Assembly (NCBI GenBank): GCA_037157565.1
Contig: JAZHRO010000073.1
Location: 17,242,501-17,306,500, forward strand
Origin: Thalassia testudinum
Taxonomy: Eukaryota > Streptophyta > Magnoliopsida > Alismatales > Hydrocharitaceae
DNA: 64,000 nucleotides
Direction: 5' to 3'
Shown: in pieces, positions 1-11,596 of the stretch
How positions within the stretch are numbered: position 1 is the first letter of the stretch
Layout of the letters: every line of letters starts with the position of its first letter
Notes under the pieces: model-generated
The model's database searches: none
Seen by the model: the letters and a program-made list of their open reading frames with translations, nothing else
Told to the model about the DNA's origin: nothing
Translations under genes and position numbers: made by a program

Positions 1-91
1 AACCCCCTTCTCTCTCACAGGAAATCCTTCTCTCTCTCTCTCTAAACCCAGTTCACTATTCAAACCAATTCCAATTCAAACATAGACCAAC
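1..91 (-). repeat. Left-edge flank, probably the interrupted part of an older LTR
   Basis: These bases lie outside the solo LTR that starts at 92. They are CT-rich and end with CCAAC (87-91), the left target-site copy of that solo LTR. The sequence to the right of the solo LTR (from 13796) resembles LTRs of the 41166-51174 family in minus orientation, so this piece is inferred to be the other half of that older LTR. It is too short and too low in complexity to prove this. Confidence 0.35.
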
Positions 92-2026
92 TAATGGGAA
101 CATCATCATGAGCCATAACTAGCTCATTTTGATCCAATTAAGTCAATAAATGCTCTTACATAACTGCCAGAGAGCCATAATTCACTACAAATCCATTCTG
201 AGGGAGAAATAAGAAACCAAGGTTAAAACTATAATTTTACCATCATGACTTGAATACAGTACAACCATGGGTTTTCTCAAGGGTTAATTGAGGGTCAAAT
301 GGTCTTAAAAGGACAATAAGTGGGATAGAACAGACAGAAAATGGTTTGCACATGTTTTGAGAATTAAATGACTTTTGAAACCCTAAAAATAGACCCACTT
401 AATTAACTGAGGTTCTGGTCTGGATAAAATTCACCTAAACCCTCTAATTCAAAAAAAAATATTCTCTAAGGTTTGGTACCTTCAAACTGACCATCAGAAC
501 CCATTTTGGCCCAAAACAAAGTCTCAGATAGACATTTACCCTAATTTAGGTTTTTGCATAAATTACCTAGTCAAATGCGATCAAAACCAAAATCCAACTT
601 CACCATTGGATTCCTTCGGTTAAAATTAGGTTTGTACCAAAATTTGGACCCAAGATGAAATTGTCTTGACCTACTTTGCAACTTGGTCCTGTCTGATTAC
701 ATTTATGCCCTTAACTTTCAAAAAATTTACAAATAGACCCCTAACTTTGTCATCGTCTTCACAAGTAGGTTCCTGCCACCATTAATCCCACTCCTACAAG
801 CACCAACAACCTAAAAATGGCAAGAACTCCTTGATTCCTTGACGAATCCCTTCCAAATTTGAAAGGGAAGTTCGTCAAGGAATTTCCTTCCTTTTGAGCC
901 AAATCCCATACCCCATAACCTTCCCAATCTCTCATGCGAACGCATGAGAGATTTGGGTTTCCTACTCCGGCAACAATTCCTAGCTTGGAAGCCAAGCTTC
1001 CAAGATTAAAATCCCTTCCTAAGCTTTATAAAAGCAAGCCCAGATCAGGCCAAACTCCCCAAGCTCAATTTCGACCGGGATCTCCCCTAAATTCCTCTCT
1101 CTTGACCCGGCCGAAAGTCTCCTTGAGCTCCGATGACCCCCCTTGCCCCTCCTTGTCGTATGACCGCAACACCAGTGGCAGATCCTCCTTCCTCTCCATC
1201 TTCTGCGTCGCGCCATACCAGCGGGCGCTTTTATCTCCTTCATGGTCGCCATGCTTCCTTCACAGGAGCACCTTCGTCCCCGGTACCGACCAAACCATAA
1301 CCGGCACCGCCTCTGCCCTACTTCATCCGCTATCAAGCCCAATCAACGCCTCATCTTCCACCTATCATTCCTAAACATTCGCAACTTCGTTTCGACCGTG
1401 GACTTGCCCTAACGCCCTCTATCGTCCACCTTGCCGGCGTACCTCTGGCGAGTTCGCACGACCACTGCGCTCCACCAACTTGGCCGCCATTCAACCCTAC
1501 ACCTCCACCATGTCCTAGAGAGCAAAAGCCCTCTGGTAATTGAGGCTATTGGCCTCTCCTCAGTGCCACCGAACAACCCACCTTCCCGCACCCTTCTCCG
1601 TCACCATCTGACCTCCACCCTCACTCGTACCAGACGCTGTACCCACCACCACACTCGCCACTCCATGGCAAACCTGTTGAGCCATCTGACACGGCCGCGA
1701 GGCCCTTTTTCTTTGATTTTCAGGTGCCAAGTCCTCCATGTCATTAACGGTGAGCTCGAGCGAAGCTTGAAGCTCTCCTCAGTCGTTGCATCTCCAGGCG
1801 ACACTTCCAAGTGCAGCGGACTTCATCCAGGAATGCAACCAAGGGATCAATTTGGCCCTTGATCGGACCTTTGACCAGAATTGGAGGCATCATCTGCTGC
1901 GTACAGTGAGAAGAGGAAGGGTGGGACTTTAGTCCCACCTCGGAAACCACTGAGCGCACCGAGGCGTATAAATTGAAATTGTGTCTAAGGTTGTTTACCT
2001 CAGACACTGGGGGTGAGGTCCCCGCT
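92..2026 (+). mobile_element. Solo LTR, left part (interrupted by the 2027-12995 element)
   Basis: This is the first 1.9 kb of an LTR related to, but in opposite orientation from, the LTRs of the 41166-51174 element. Shared landmarks include a conserved start (CATCATCATGAGCC near 100) and three hairpins between 836 and 1004. The part at 13001-13790 completes an LTR of about 2.73 kb. The outer boundaries carry CCAAC (87-91) and CTAAC (13791-13795), a 5-bp TSD with one transition. The LTR start reads TA instead of TG, also a transition. No primer-binding site follows 13790, so it is a solo LTR. Open frames here (for example 934-1374 and 1431-1862) match no protein I recognise and are judged chance frames in GC-rich LTR sequence. 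Confidence 0.8.
836..1004. repeat. Three consecutive hairpins inside the LTR
   Basis: Arms at 836-846/871-881 (TCCTTGACGAA and its complement), 926-938/941-953 (AATCTCTCATGCG, perfect, 2-nt loop) and 984-991/997-1004 (CTTGGAAG, perfect). The same series occurs in reverse order in the LTRs of the 41166-51174 element, where the arms have diverged but pairing is largely kept. Confidence 0.75.
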
Positions 2027-3411
2027 TGACGTGCGCTTGTGCGTGTGTTAAGAGGTGTCGTTATAGTCGCACTTGCAATGCTGGTTCTAAAGTAAAGAAA
2101 TGGAGGTGAGTCCGAGTGTCGATCTCAGGGAGGCGTGAAAATCGAATTTTGCATATCACTTGTCACGGAAATTGCGGAGTTTTGCTTGTGAAAAGGTGTG
2201 GTTGGAAAGCGAGAGAGAGAGAGATAGAGAGAGAGAGATTAGGGTTAGAGTCGTTTCTTTCTTTAACATGCAACTTGAATAAGAAATAAAGTAAACAACT
2301 GAATGGAAAGTAACTTCATTAATCATGTAGCTTTAGTTCACAGATTACAACATTAGATACATTCTTAAACATAAGTAAAGGAAAGCTTAAAAGAGAGGAA
2401 GAGAGAGGGAAAGGGAGAGCGGCGAGGCAGCCACGACGGTGGAGAAGGCTCCGTCGGTGGCTCGTCGTCTCCGGCGATTACAAGAGGGCCTAAAGCTAGC
2501 TAAGAGAGGGGTAGAGTAGTTGCAAGGGAAGTGAATGCCTTGAATGAGTGGTTGGAGGGGGTTTAAATAGGGAGAAGGGCTTTCTAAAAGAAGACGGGGT
2601 TTTAGCGACATCCAGGACGTCGCTAAAACCCTTCCAAAAGCGTCGGTGAAGCACCCAACCCTTCGGTTGCACACCCGCGCCAATCTTCTTCACGCCTGAT
2701 CCGTGGCCGCTGAATGAGAGCCGTCCGATCTAAGATCGAACGGCTGAGATCCTCCCTCGGGCGTGCTTGGATCGCGCCTTGGGAGGCCATGCGCGCTGGC
2801 GTCGTCGCCCAGCGTGCGCGTGCACGTGGAGGCTCGCTGCCTGAGGGAACCCCGCATGGCGCTATCTAGACCGCCCGCTGCTGATCGAGCGGTCCAATTT
2901 CGCAGCGCGCCTCGCTGCCTTTGATTTCCCCACATCGTGCTGCTCAAACCCGCGTCGCGTGCGTGCGGGCGTGAGTGTAACCGCTGCGCCACGCCCGCTG
3001 CTTTGTCGCAGCGACTACGAGCGGGCGCGCAGTTCTTGGTCGTTCGATCGAAGATCGACCGCCGAGATTTGATCTCCAGTTGAAGGTGGAAGTGGCGCGT
3101 GGTGAGCGGGGGGCCACGTGGTGCAACGAGGGCCGTTGATCATTAGATCAATGGTAGGAGCTCTGGATGTCGGATTTGGCCGATCTTGAGTCCGTTGGAC
3201 TCCGTTCGTCGTTTTGAAACTATCCGTGCTGTCCGATTACTCATCTGAGGCCTGTTTTGACAAGTGCTCATACAAATGGCCATTAATACAATTTTATAAG
3301 TAATCTTGGTATATGATGCATGCAATGCTCCCATTCTACTTATGTTGTGCCTTTTATTCTTAAGATGAGCCCTATTTAACAAAATTATCACCCCCATATG
3401 CAGTGTTATCA
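2027..3411 (-). repeat. 3' LTR of the Athila-like element 2027-12995
   Basis: A 1,385-bp direct repeat of 11597-12995. In element orientation it begins TGATAACACTG (3411 backwards) and ends with ...GTCA at 2027. It contains a GA-rich tract near 2212-2240 and a GC-rich block at about 2640-3130. Small frames here (2387-2992) are not supported as genes. Confidence 0.88.
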
Positions 3412-3448
3412 TATCCCCATGCTTACTCCTTGCTAGTCCCTAGCAAGG
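3412..3448 (-). promoter_or_regulatory. Terminal polypurine tract with adjacent hairpin
   Basis: On the minus strand the sequence next to the LTR reads GGAGTAAGCATGGGGATA, a purine-rich plus-strand primer for reverse transcription. Immediately upstream is a perfect hairpin with arms 3428-3436 (CCTTGCTAG) and 3440-3448 (CTAGCAAGG) and a 3-nt loop. The same arrangement is present in the element at 19192-33109. Confidence 0.75.
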
Positions 3449-4835
3449 TTTATTCTAGCCTTTATTTTCTTTGAGAATTTAAAAAATAATTGCTTAGACA
3501 CTTCGTCACTTGTCAATAGGAGGAAATATACTAAGATCTTAATCTGCAAAGACTAAGCAGCGCCCGGGTGTCTGCCAAAATACGAATCGCCCGAATCCTT
3601 GCTTTAATGTACATAACTATACATATGTATATGTATATGTATATGTGTGTATATATATATATATATTTAGAATTTTTTCGGAATTCAGCGTGGGTTGGTA
3701 ACTTTTTACGGCTACCCAACCCACCCAAAACTTAGTCAAAACCCTAAGTGCTAGGCATCTTGGTGTGAAGATTGTGATAGACTCACTCAACGGTAATTTA
3801 GACAGACTTTGGGTTTCTACGCCCCTAGGTGACCGGAAGAGGAAATATATTTGCCTGAAGGTGTATTTATTCGATCGGTAGCTTTCTCCCTACATTTGTT
3901 TTAATTGGGGTCAACACAAGGATTTTTCCAGTGTATATCTCCCCGGCTTGTACTACTTCCTCGCTTCTTCCTTAAGTGTTTTGGTTCTTTTTGTGCAATT
4001 ATTTAGCTGGGCTCTGGACAACCGACCAATGGGCTGTTACCAACGATCACTTGCCAGCCATACTCGTGCGGTGAAGTGTGGTTTGTTTTCTTTTCTTCTC
4101 CTTTTTCTTTTCGTAGGTGGCTTCCCTAATCTCAAATGTACCTAGAGGCAATGAAGAAGAAATGGTCCCGTGGCTGGGTTCTGGACAACCTGCCAATTGG
4201 CTGTTACCCACGACAACTTGCCAGCCATACCACCCTAGAGAGTTCATTAGCTACCCAATTTCTATCAAAATCTCCAAGGAGTGAGTCTGTGCAGAAAATG
4301 TGTGCAGATGCTTAGACTCAAAGTTTTTCTGAGTTAGAGGGTGAGTTGTAAGTCGTATACATATCACCTTATTTAGTAGGTGGATTAGAATAACTTAAGA
4401 TTGCAAGGATTCAAAGCTAAATCCATATTTTAACGGACACCAGGGCTGATTAAGCCTGAAGGCCTGAAAAGTCTAAGTGTTTAAGTTCTTTTTGTATTAT
4501 TTCCAACTATTGGCAAGTTTCTAATGCCTAAGTTTCTTCCTAAATTTGATTTTTTTTTTAATTTTATTTTATTCAGACTTATTAAATGAGCTTAGGATCG
4601 TGCAATTTACCACCCCCCCATGCTTAAGTTGGACAATGTCCTCATTGGAAATACATGGATGCATAGGGGTTCAAAAAGATAGTACTTGAGTGACGTAAAA
4701 TACCAGATCAGTCTGAATCCTCTAGGTTGCCTCCCAGGAAGCGTTGAATTTAACGCCTCCAGCTAGGCGGTGCTTCGTGTTATCCCTCAACGAGGGTGAC
4801 ACTCTCCTTTGGGGGAACCTGGGCCAGGAAGTGCT
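3449..4835 (-). other. Non-coding 3' region of the Athila-like element
   Basis: About 1.4 kb between integrase and the terminal polypurine tract, with no supported gene. It holds a TA/TG microsatellite (about 3622-3665), two imperfect copies of a roughly 60-bp unit (4008-4068 and 4173-4232, both reading CTCTGGACAACC/TTCTGGACAACC to TTGCCAGCCATAC), a G-tract motif on the minus strand (4610-4623, GCATGGGGGGG) and, just after the coding region, GGGAGGCAACC on the minus strand (4725-4735). The last two motifs recur in the other two elements. Confidence 0.7.
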
Positions 4836-7800
4836 TCAATCTTTGACCATTAACTGTAAAGGTGTGCCCAGTGTTAGGATCAGCGATTTCAACCGCCCCA
4901 TTAGAGTAAGGCTTAACCACCCGAAATGATCTTGTCCATTTGGACCTGAGTTTCCTAGGAAGAGTTTTAGGTGGGCGTCAAACATCCAGACCTGCTGGTT
5001 AGGCTCAAAGGTTTTTCTATGAATAAGTCGGTCGTGGACGGCTTTCATTTTCTCCTTATACAGTTGACTATTTTCAAAAGCGCCCCGACGAATTTCTTCG
5101 AGCTCAAATAATTGGAGCATCCTCTGCGCCCCGGCTAACTGGGAATCCATGTTACATTGCTTGACAGGCCAGTAAGCCTGGTGTTCCAATTCGACAGGAA
5201 GATGGCAGGCTTTGCCAAAGACCAAGCGATAAGGCGACATGCCTATCGGGGTCTTGAAGCGGTCCTGTATGCCCACAGGGCATCGTCTAGTCGTGTGGAC
5301 CAATCTTTCCTGTCAGGCCTCACAGTCTTCTGTAAAATGTTCTTGATTTGTCTATTTGAGACCTCGGTCTGCCCATTTGTTTGAGGATGATACGGGGTAG
5401 CAGTGCGGTGGCTCACCCTGTATTTTCTAAGTAGGGCACGGAATTGGGAATGGATAAAATGGCTTCAACCATCACAGAACATGGCCTTGGGTATTCCAAA
5501 CCGGGAAAAGATGTTCTGCTTAACAAAGTCCATGACAGTCCTATGATCGCATCGGCGGGTGGCGACGGCTTCAATCCATTTAGAAACATAGTCTACTGAG
5601 ACTACGATGTACTCGAAGCCGTTGGATGGTGGAAATGGGCCCATAAAATCGATACCCCAAACGTTGAAGATTTCGACAATCAAAATGGGCTGGAGGGGCA
5701 TCATATCTTTCTTGGTCATGGTCCCCAACGTTTGGCAGCATGAGCAAGTCTTGGCAAAGTTGTGTGCATCCTTAAATAGGGATGGCCAGTAAAATCCAGA
5801 CTATAGGACCTTTGCAGCCATTTTCTTTCCAGAGAAGTGGCCACCACAAGCCTGGTCATGATAGAAGGAAAGCACACTCTAAACTTCATTCTCAGGGATA
5901 CACCTCCTGATGATCTGGTCAGCACAAAGGCAAAACAACATGGGATCATCCCAGAAATAGTGCTTGGCCTCAGCCAATAACCTATCCCGTTGCTGTCTGG
6001 ACCGGCTGTGCGGGGTTTGTCCTACAACTAGGTAGTTGACGTAGTAAGCATACCATGGCAGTCTTTTGTCTTGTACAGCCAGAATGTGTTCATCGGGGAA
6101 GGCATCAGATAGAGGTAGGGAGGGTTCAATGTGGTCTGGATGTAGTATAGACAAGTGGTCAGCCACCACATTCTTCGATCTGGCCTTGTCGCGGATTTCC
6201 AGGTCAAATTCCTGCAAAAGCAGGATCCATCTGATGAGCCTGGGCTTTGCGTCCTTCTTGGCCAACAGATGCCGGATGGCTGAATGGTCGGTGTAAATAA
6301 TCACGTGGGATCCCAACAAGTACGATCGAAACTTTTCAAGTCCAAAGACTACAGCGAGTAACTCTTTCTCTGTGAACGTATAATTTCGTTAGGCCTCGTC
6401 CAACGTTTTGCTCCCGTAGTAGATCACCACGGGCTTCTTGTCTTGCCTTTGTCCTAGGACAGCACCTATGGCGAAATCTAATGCATCACACATAATCTCA
6501 AAGTCCTGGGACCAGCCCGGGGGCTGAAGTACAGGTGCTGTGGAGACTAAGTCCCGGAGGGTGTGATAAGCCTGGATGCAATCAGAAGACATGTGGAATA
6601 TGGCGTCGTTGGCTAGAAGGTCGGTCAAGGGTTTGGAAAGCTTGGAAAAGTCTTTAATGAACCTTCGGTAGAAGCCAACATGTCCCAGAAATGAGTGAAT
6701 CTGTCAGACCGAGCTAGGTGGAGGAAGTTTGGAAATCAAATCAACCTTAGCCTGATCTACCTCGATGCCCCTATGCGAAATGACGTGACCGAGGACAATT
6801 CCTCCATGAACCATAAAATGGCTCTTTTCCCAACTTAACACCAGATTAACCTCGATACATCATTTCAGGATTTTCTCTAAGTTGCTCAAACAATGGTTGA
6901 ATGAATTCCCGAATACAGAGAAATCATCCATAAAGACCTCTAAGTATTCACCCACCATTTCTGAAAAAATGGCTAGCATGCAACGTTGGAAAGTCGCAGG
7001 TGCGTTGCATAACCCGAACTGCATTTGACGGAATGCAAACGTGCCGTACGGGCAAGTGAATGTGGTCTTTTCTTGATCCTCCAGAGCAATTGCGACTTGG
7101 TTATATCCTGAATATCCATCCAGGAAGCAAAAATACTTTTGCCCTGCCAATCTTTCAAGGATTTGGTCAATGAATGGCAAGGGGAAATGATCCTTCTTAG
7201 TGGCTTCATTGAGCTTCCTATAATCAATACACACCCGCCATGCGGTGGTGGTGCGGGTGGGGATGGATTCGCCATGATCATTGATGACAATGGTGAGCCC
7301 AACTTTCTTTGGAACCACTTGAGTGGGGCTCACCCAGGGGCTATTGGAAATAGGATAGATGATGTCGGCGTCAAGTCACTTGATAATTTATTTCTTAATG
7401 ACCTCCCGCATGTTTGGGTTTAAACGTCTCTGCATCTGGCGGGAGGGTCGTGCCCCATCTTCCAGGTAAATCTTATGGGTGCAATAGGTTGGGCTAATTC
7501 CTCTTAAGTCAGAAACGGTCCAACCAATGGCGGCCCGATGTTCTGAAAGGGTCGCGGTCAACCTGAGTTCCTGATCCTTGGTTAGATGATAATTAATAAT
7601 CACCGGGAAGGTCTGGTCAGGTCCCAGGAAGACATACTTGAGATTCTCGGGCAATGGCTTAAGTTCAGGTGCGGGTAGAACCACAGTTGATGGAAAGGGA
7701 AAGGGCAGCAGTTGATCAACATCGATCTCCTCAAATGGTGTTGTGTGATGGTACTCAGCCTTACAGAGGTCCACGGGTAGTGATGGTGACGGGTCAGAAT

Positions 7801-8155
7801 AGTCATTACGGGTTTGGTGGTCTGATACAGAACTAAGGGTGAGGCATTCCTCGATCAGAGTTTCCATGGGATCATGTTCCTCAACGCAATCGCAATCAAA
7901 AGACTTTGTAGCCCGGAAGATATCCAATTGCATTTTCCTCTCCCCGAAAGCGATTTCCATACATCCTGAGTCACAATCAACGTTTGCCTTAGCCGTAGCT
8001 AAGAAAGGTCTGCCTAAGATTATGGGTGTGTTCTGTAATTTTTCAGGGACTTCCTTGTCAAGCACCAAAAAGTCGACCGGGAAATAAAAGTCCTTGACCC
8101 ATACAATCACGTCCTCGACAACCCCCTTTGGGGTTTTCGCTGATCTATCAGCTAA
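4836..8155 (-). pseudogene. pol: Decayed pol: end of protease, RT, RNase H and integrase
   Basis: Reading from 8155 down, one sees the end of the aspartic protease (ILGRPFLATA), RT (HFPLPFIDQILERLAG, active site FMDDF near 6930), RNase H ([11 protein letters not shown]) and integrase ([14 protein letters not shown], and [10 protein letters not shown] for the catalytic Glu), ending at 4836. The frame is broken by numerous stops. Many sit where the related element at 19192-33109 has Gln, Trp or Arg, consistent with C-to-T decay at methylated sites. Open segments are 7388-8110, 6860-7333, 6389-6628, 5879-6319, 5465-5728 and 4836-5303. Confidence 0.9.
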
Positions 8156-10392
8156 CTAGATGGTGACAAGTGTTGGTGTCAACTCTCCGAAACCAAATTG
8201 GTGGTACAGGGTTGTTGGAATCAGATTGATAGAAGCACCTAAGTCCAGGAGCGCTCTATCAAATGTCATGTCCCCGATATTGCAGGAAATCAGGGGCGCT
8301 CCTGGGTCAGTTCGCTTGAGCGGAAGGTTGCTTGATATTACGGAACTTGCTTGTTCGGAGAGCACAACCTTCCTAGGTGCTTGAGGTCTTGGCTTACGCT
8401 TAGGTGTACAGGCATCCTTTAAAAACTTGGCGTAAGCCGGGATGTGCTTGACGGCTTCAAGGAGCGGAATATTAATCTGTACTTGCTTAAAGATCTCCAA
8501 AAGCTCCTCAGTTTCCACAACATTCTTCTTTTTCTTGATTATTTCCAAGGCCTCAGGGTTGGGTGTCTGAATGTGGATTGGGTCTATTTCTGGGTCCTTG
8601 GTTGGTGACTCTTCTGAGTCAGGTATTTCAACGGGTGAAGTGTCAAGGAGAGTCGACCATTTGGGATCCTGGGTTTTGGTGCCGCTTCTCAAGGTCGCCG
8701 CATTCGCAGAGGCATTGGGGCCATGGGTTGATTCTTGAGAAGACGAGGATGAAGAAGCACCAAACCCAGGGGGTGTTTGCGAGGCTGGCTGGACCATGTG
8801 AGCATGCCCGGGATTGCCTTGGAACCCTTGCGAATTAGGGCCTCTGTTAATTATGTTTCGCGGGTTCGATTGTGGCTGGGAAGGTAGGGATCCTTGTTGT
8901 TTACAGTCCAAGAGTTGGCTTAACTGTCCCTTTACCAAGGCCATTTCCTCCTGATGTTTCTGGTTCATGTCAGCCATCATCTTTATTAGGGTGTCCATTT
9001 GGTTTTGTGGGGGAGGGGCTGCCCTATTCTGATTATATTGGGGTATAACTGGTGGTCCTTGCTGATAGGGGGGCAAGTGTGGCTGCTGGTTTAGCCTGGG
9101 CTGGTTTTGGAATTACGATGGTTTCTGGTTTGTCCAACCAAAGTTGGGGTGGTTACGCCAGCCAGTGTTGTAAGTGTTGGAGAAAGGGTCAGGTTTCGCA
9201 TAACCTTGGACAGCTTGCACATCTTCAAGGTAGCCGATGTCGATGGAGAGGGAAGAGAGTAATCAAGGGTTGAGGGAGCAAAGGCCCCTCCCTGGAACGT
9301 GGTCAGGGGTTGTTCCAGGTTCAGTTGGGTTAAGGGCTGGACCAGGTCAACATTATGTGCTCCCTTTGCTAGGGAGAAGGTCTGTAAGGGGTTCATGGTC
9401 TGGTTCAGTAGCTCATCAATCTTTTTGTCCACCAATTCCACTCGATCTAGTTTCTTGGCAATGATGTCCATGTCAACCATTCCAGAATTTGCTTGTACCT
9501 CACAAATCCCACCACAAGGTTGACTGGATCTGTTGAACTGGGTCATGGAGGCATTGTTGAGCGAATTCTCGCTCATAGACTCAAAGAGCTTAAACGCGCT
9601 CTCCTCGTCCTTGTTCAGGAAGTTCCCCCCGCATGAGGCATCGACGAAGTTCCGTAGGTTGCTGTCCAGACCGTGGTAGAAAATCTGGGCCAATTGCCAC
9701 CTCGGTACTTCGTGGTGTGGGCATTTCCTTAAGAGTTCATTGAATCTTTCCCACGCCTCATGGAACTATTCCCCACCCTGGAGTGTAAAGGTAGTAATAG
9801 CTATTCTGAGGGCATTGGTCTTTCCTATGGGGAAGAATTTCTTTTAAAATGCATGCCTTAGTTCTTCCCAGGTGGTGATGGGTCTACCTAGGGTTATAAG
9901 CCAGTAAGAAGCCTTGTCTCTTAATGAGAAGGGAAACATCTTGATTAAAACAATGTCAAGGCTAATGTTCCTAGGTTTCACAGTTCGTGCTATGCGGTCA
10001 AGATCCTCTAAGTGCTGGAAGGGGTCCTCATTTGAGCTTCCATGAAAGTGGCTTTGGATCAGACTTAAGACATTCGGTTTTAGCTCAAAATCATCTCCCC
10101 CTTCGGGGATCCTAAGGTGTGGCTCGACTCTAATAGCGGAGAGATTATAGAAATCGCAGAGGGGCCTCCGTTGATCCTGAAATGGTGGTACATCGAGTGG
10201 TGGTTGCCCTTGTGCGCCTTGGAAAGGTGGTGGTGGTTGTTCTTGTGGGTTCTATAACCGGTGTATGGCTTGCATGATGATGTGGATTTGTTGTTGCTGA
10301 AGTCGGCGGTTTGCATTAAGTTAAGCTTGGATGATGGCCATTGTGTCTGGTGGGGGTTGATCCTCATCCTCATCTACCCTAGGTTCAGCCAT
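8156..10392 (-). pseudogene. gag: Decayed gag and protease active-site region
   Basis: The likely start codon is at 10390-10392. The gag domain lies at about 9700-10080 (MFPFSLRDKASYWL, then FHEAWERFNELLRKCPHHE) and continues into the open segment 9091-9693. A Pro/Gln-rich linker follows in 8156-9076, which ends in the protease motif RALLDLGASINLIP near 8205-8250. At least four in-frame stops interrupt the N-terminal half and a frameshift lies near 9080-9110. In a live element this would be the N-terminal part of one gag-pol polyprotein; the intact 973-codon equivalent is at 22977-25898. Confidence 0.88.
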
Positions 10393-11573
10393 GTTCCTAA
10401 TAGAATCACGTTGCCTAGATTCCTGCCCCAAAACAAACAACTCGGGATGTAGTGAGCGTCTCCCATGCATACAATAGAGAAGAACAAGAGGGGATGCGGA
10501 GAGCGACAGATGTGAGAAATGTGTTCAATAAAGCAAACAAGCCTAGTCCTTATGGTGTATTCTTTAGGAGACCAAGAAATCTTACAAAGGGTGATTAAGT
10601 TCGTAAGCACTGGACTCCCCTTCCCAAGGCTAATCTGGCCAGGTTGATTAAGAGGGGATTGCAGGGAAGGTTCTTCCCTTGGCTTGCGCCTCTGGTTCCG
10701 TAGATCCCACAACTGCGGTCGTTTGACACTGCCCCGCAGCCTAGTCACTAGATTCTACCAAGGAAATGAAAGCCAAGTGCCCAGCGAACAAAACCTCGCC
10801 TTTCGAGACTTAACTCAGTCCTGCCTAGGGCACGTCTACTCAGTTTTAAAGGGCTAGGATAGTGCTTGTGCTAGGGTTACGTGATGAGGCGTTGATTGGG
10901 GTGGTGCCTCTTAATTTTCTACTTTCATTGTGTGCCTTTATCAAAACATGGTTTTCAAGCAAGGATTTTTTTAAGATGTGGTGTCTTTTAGTGTTTCATC
11001 CTTACTTTAGTGCCTTTTAGGGTTGACGTGTCTTAATGTCTTCAGATAAGTTTTAGTAGGCACGTCAAGTTTTGCACACAATTTGGTAAATGTAGATTTC
11101 CTTTTATTGTGTAGAGGCTCTAAAACCCTAATGTACTCATCCTAATGATCATGCAGCTTCTATTAGACGAGTTAGTTTTAGGGTTGAGTGGTGCGACCCA
11201 AGTCAATTCACGGTGGCTTCGCAAACACTACTCAAAAAGAGAAAAGAACACTCCAAGAATTTATTCAGAATGTTAGAGTGTACATTTTTTTTGTGGGGTG
11301 ATGTGTTAAGGATGTGGGTCAAGCAATCATACACCACGCCAATTTTTTTCAATTTTTACAATTTTTTTAGTTTTTCACGCAAGAAAACAATCATGAGTGA
11401 AGAATTACTCACTATCGGTCCTTGTTGCGCCTACTCCCTTGTTACCATCGTAGGATGCGTCGCTTCGCCGTCCAAGCGCCAAATTCCTGCAATCATAAAA
11501 TAAAAAGGAAAATAGGGCATTAGACGATGTGAGAATGGATGTGGAATGGAAGTGACAAAACAAATTTGTTGCC
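10393..11573 (-). other. Leader (5' untranslated region) of the Athila-like element
   Basis: About 1.2 kb between the primer site and the gag start. The frame at 10374-10748 is not supported as a gene. The segment near 10690-10740 (TGGTTCCGTAG) resembles the leader of the 19192-33109 element at about 22787-22823, so some leader sequence is conserved between the two. Confidence 0.6.
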
Positions 11574-11591
11574 TCCCCAGCAACGGCGCCA
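11574..11591 (-). promoter_or_regulatory. Primer-binding site, tRNA-Asp type
   Basis: The minus strand reads TGGCGCCGTTGCTGGGGA, complementary to the 3' end of plant tRNA-Asp(GTC) with one mismatch. It lies 5 nt inside the 5' LTR and would prime minus-strand cDNA synthesis. Athila elements typically use this tRNA. Confidence 0.88.
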
Positions 11592-11596
11592 AAAAC

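Noticed and set aside
10374..10748. 124-codon frame as part of gag
   Set aside because: It runs past the gag start in a different frame and carries no gag motif. The gag reading frame starts at 10392 in another frame.
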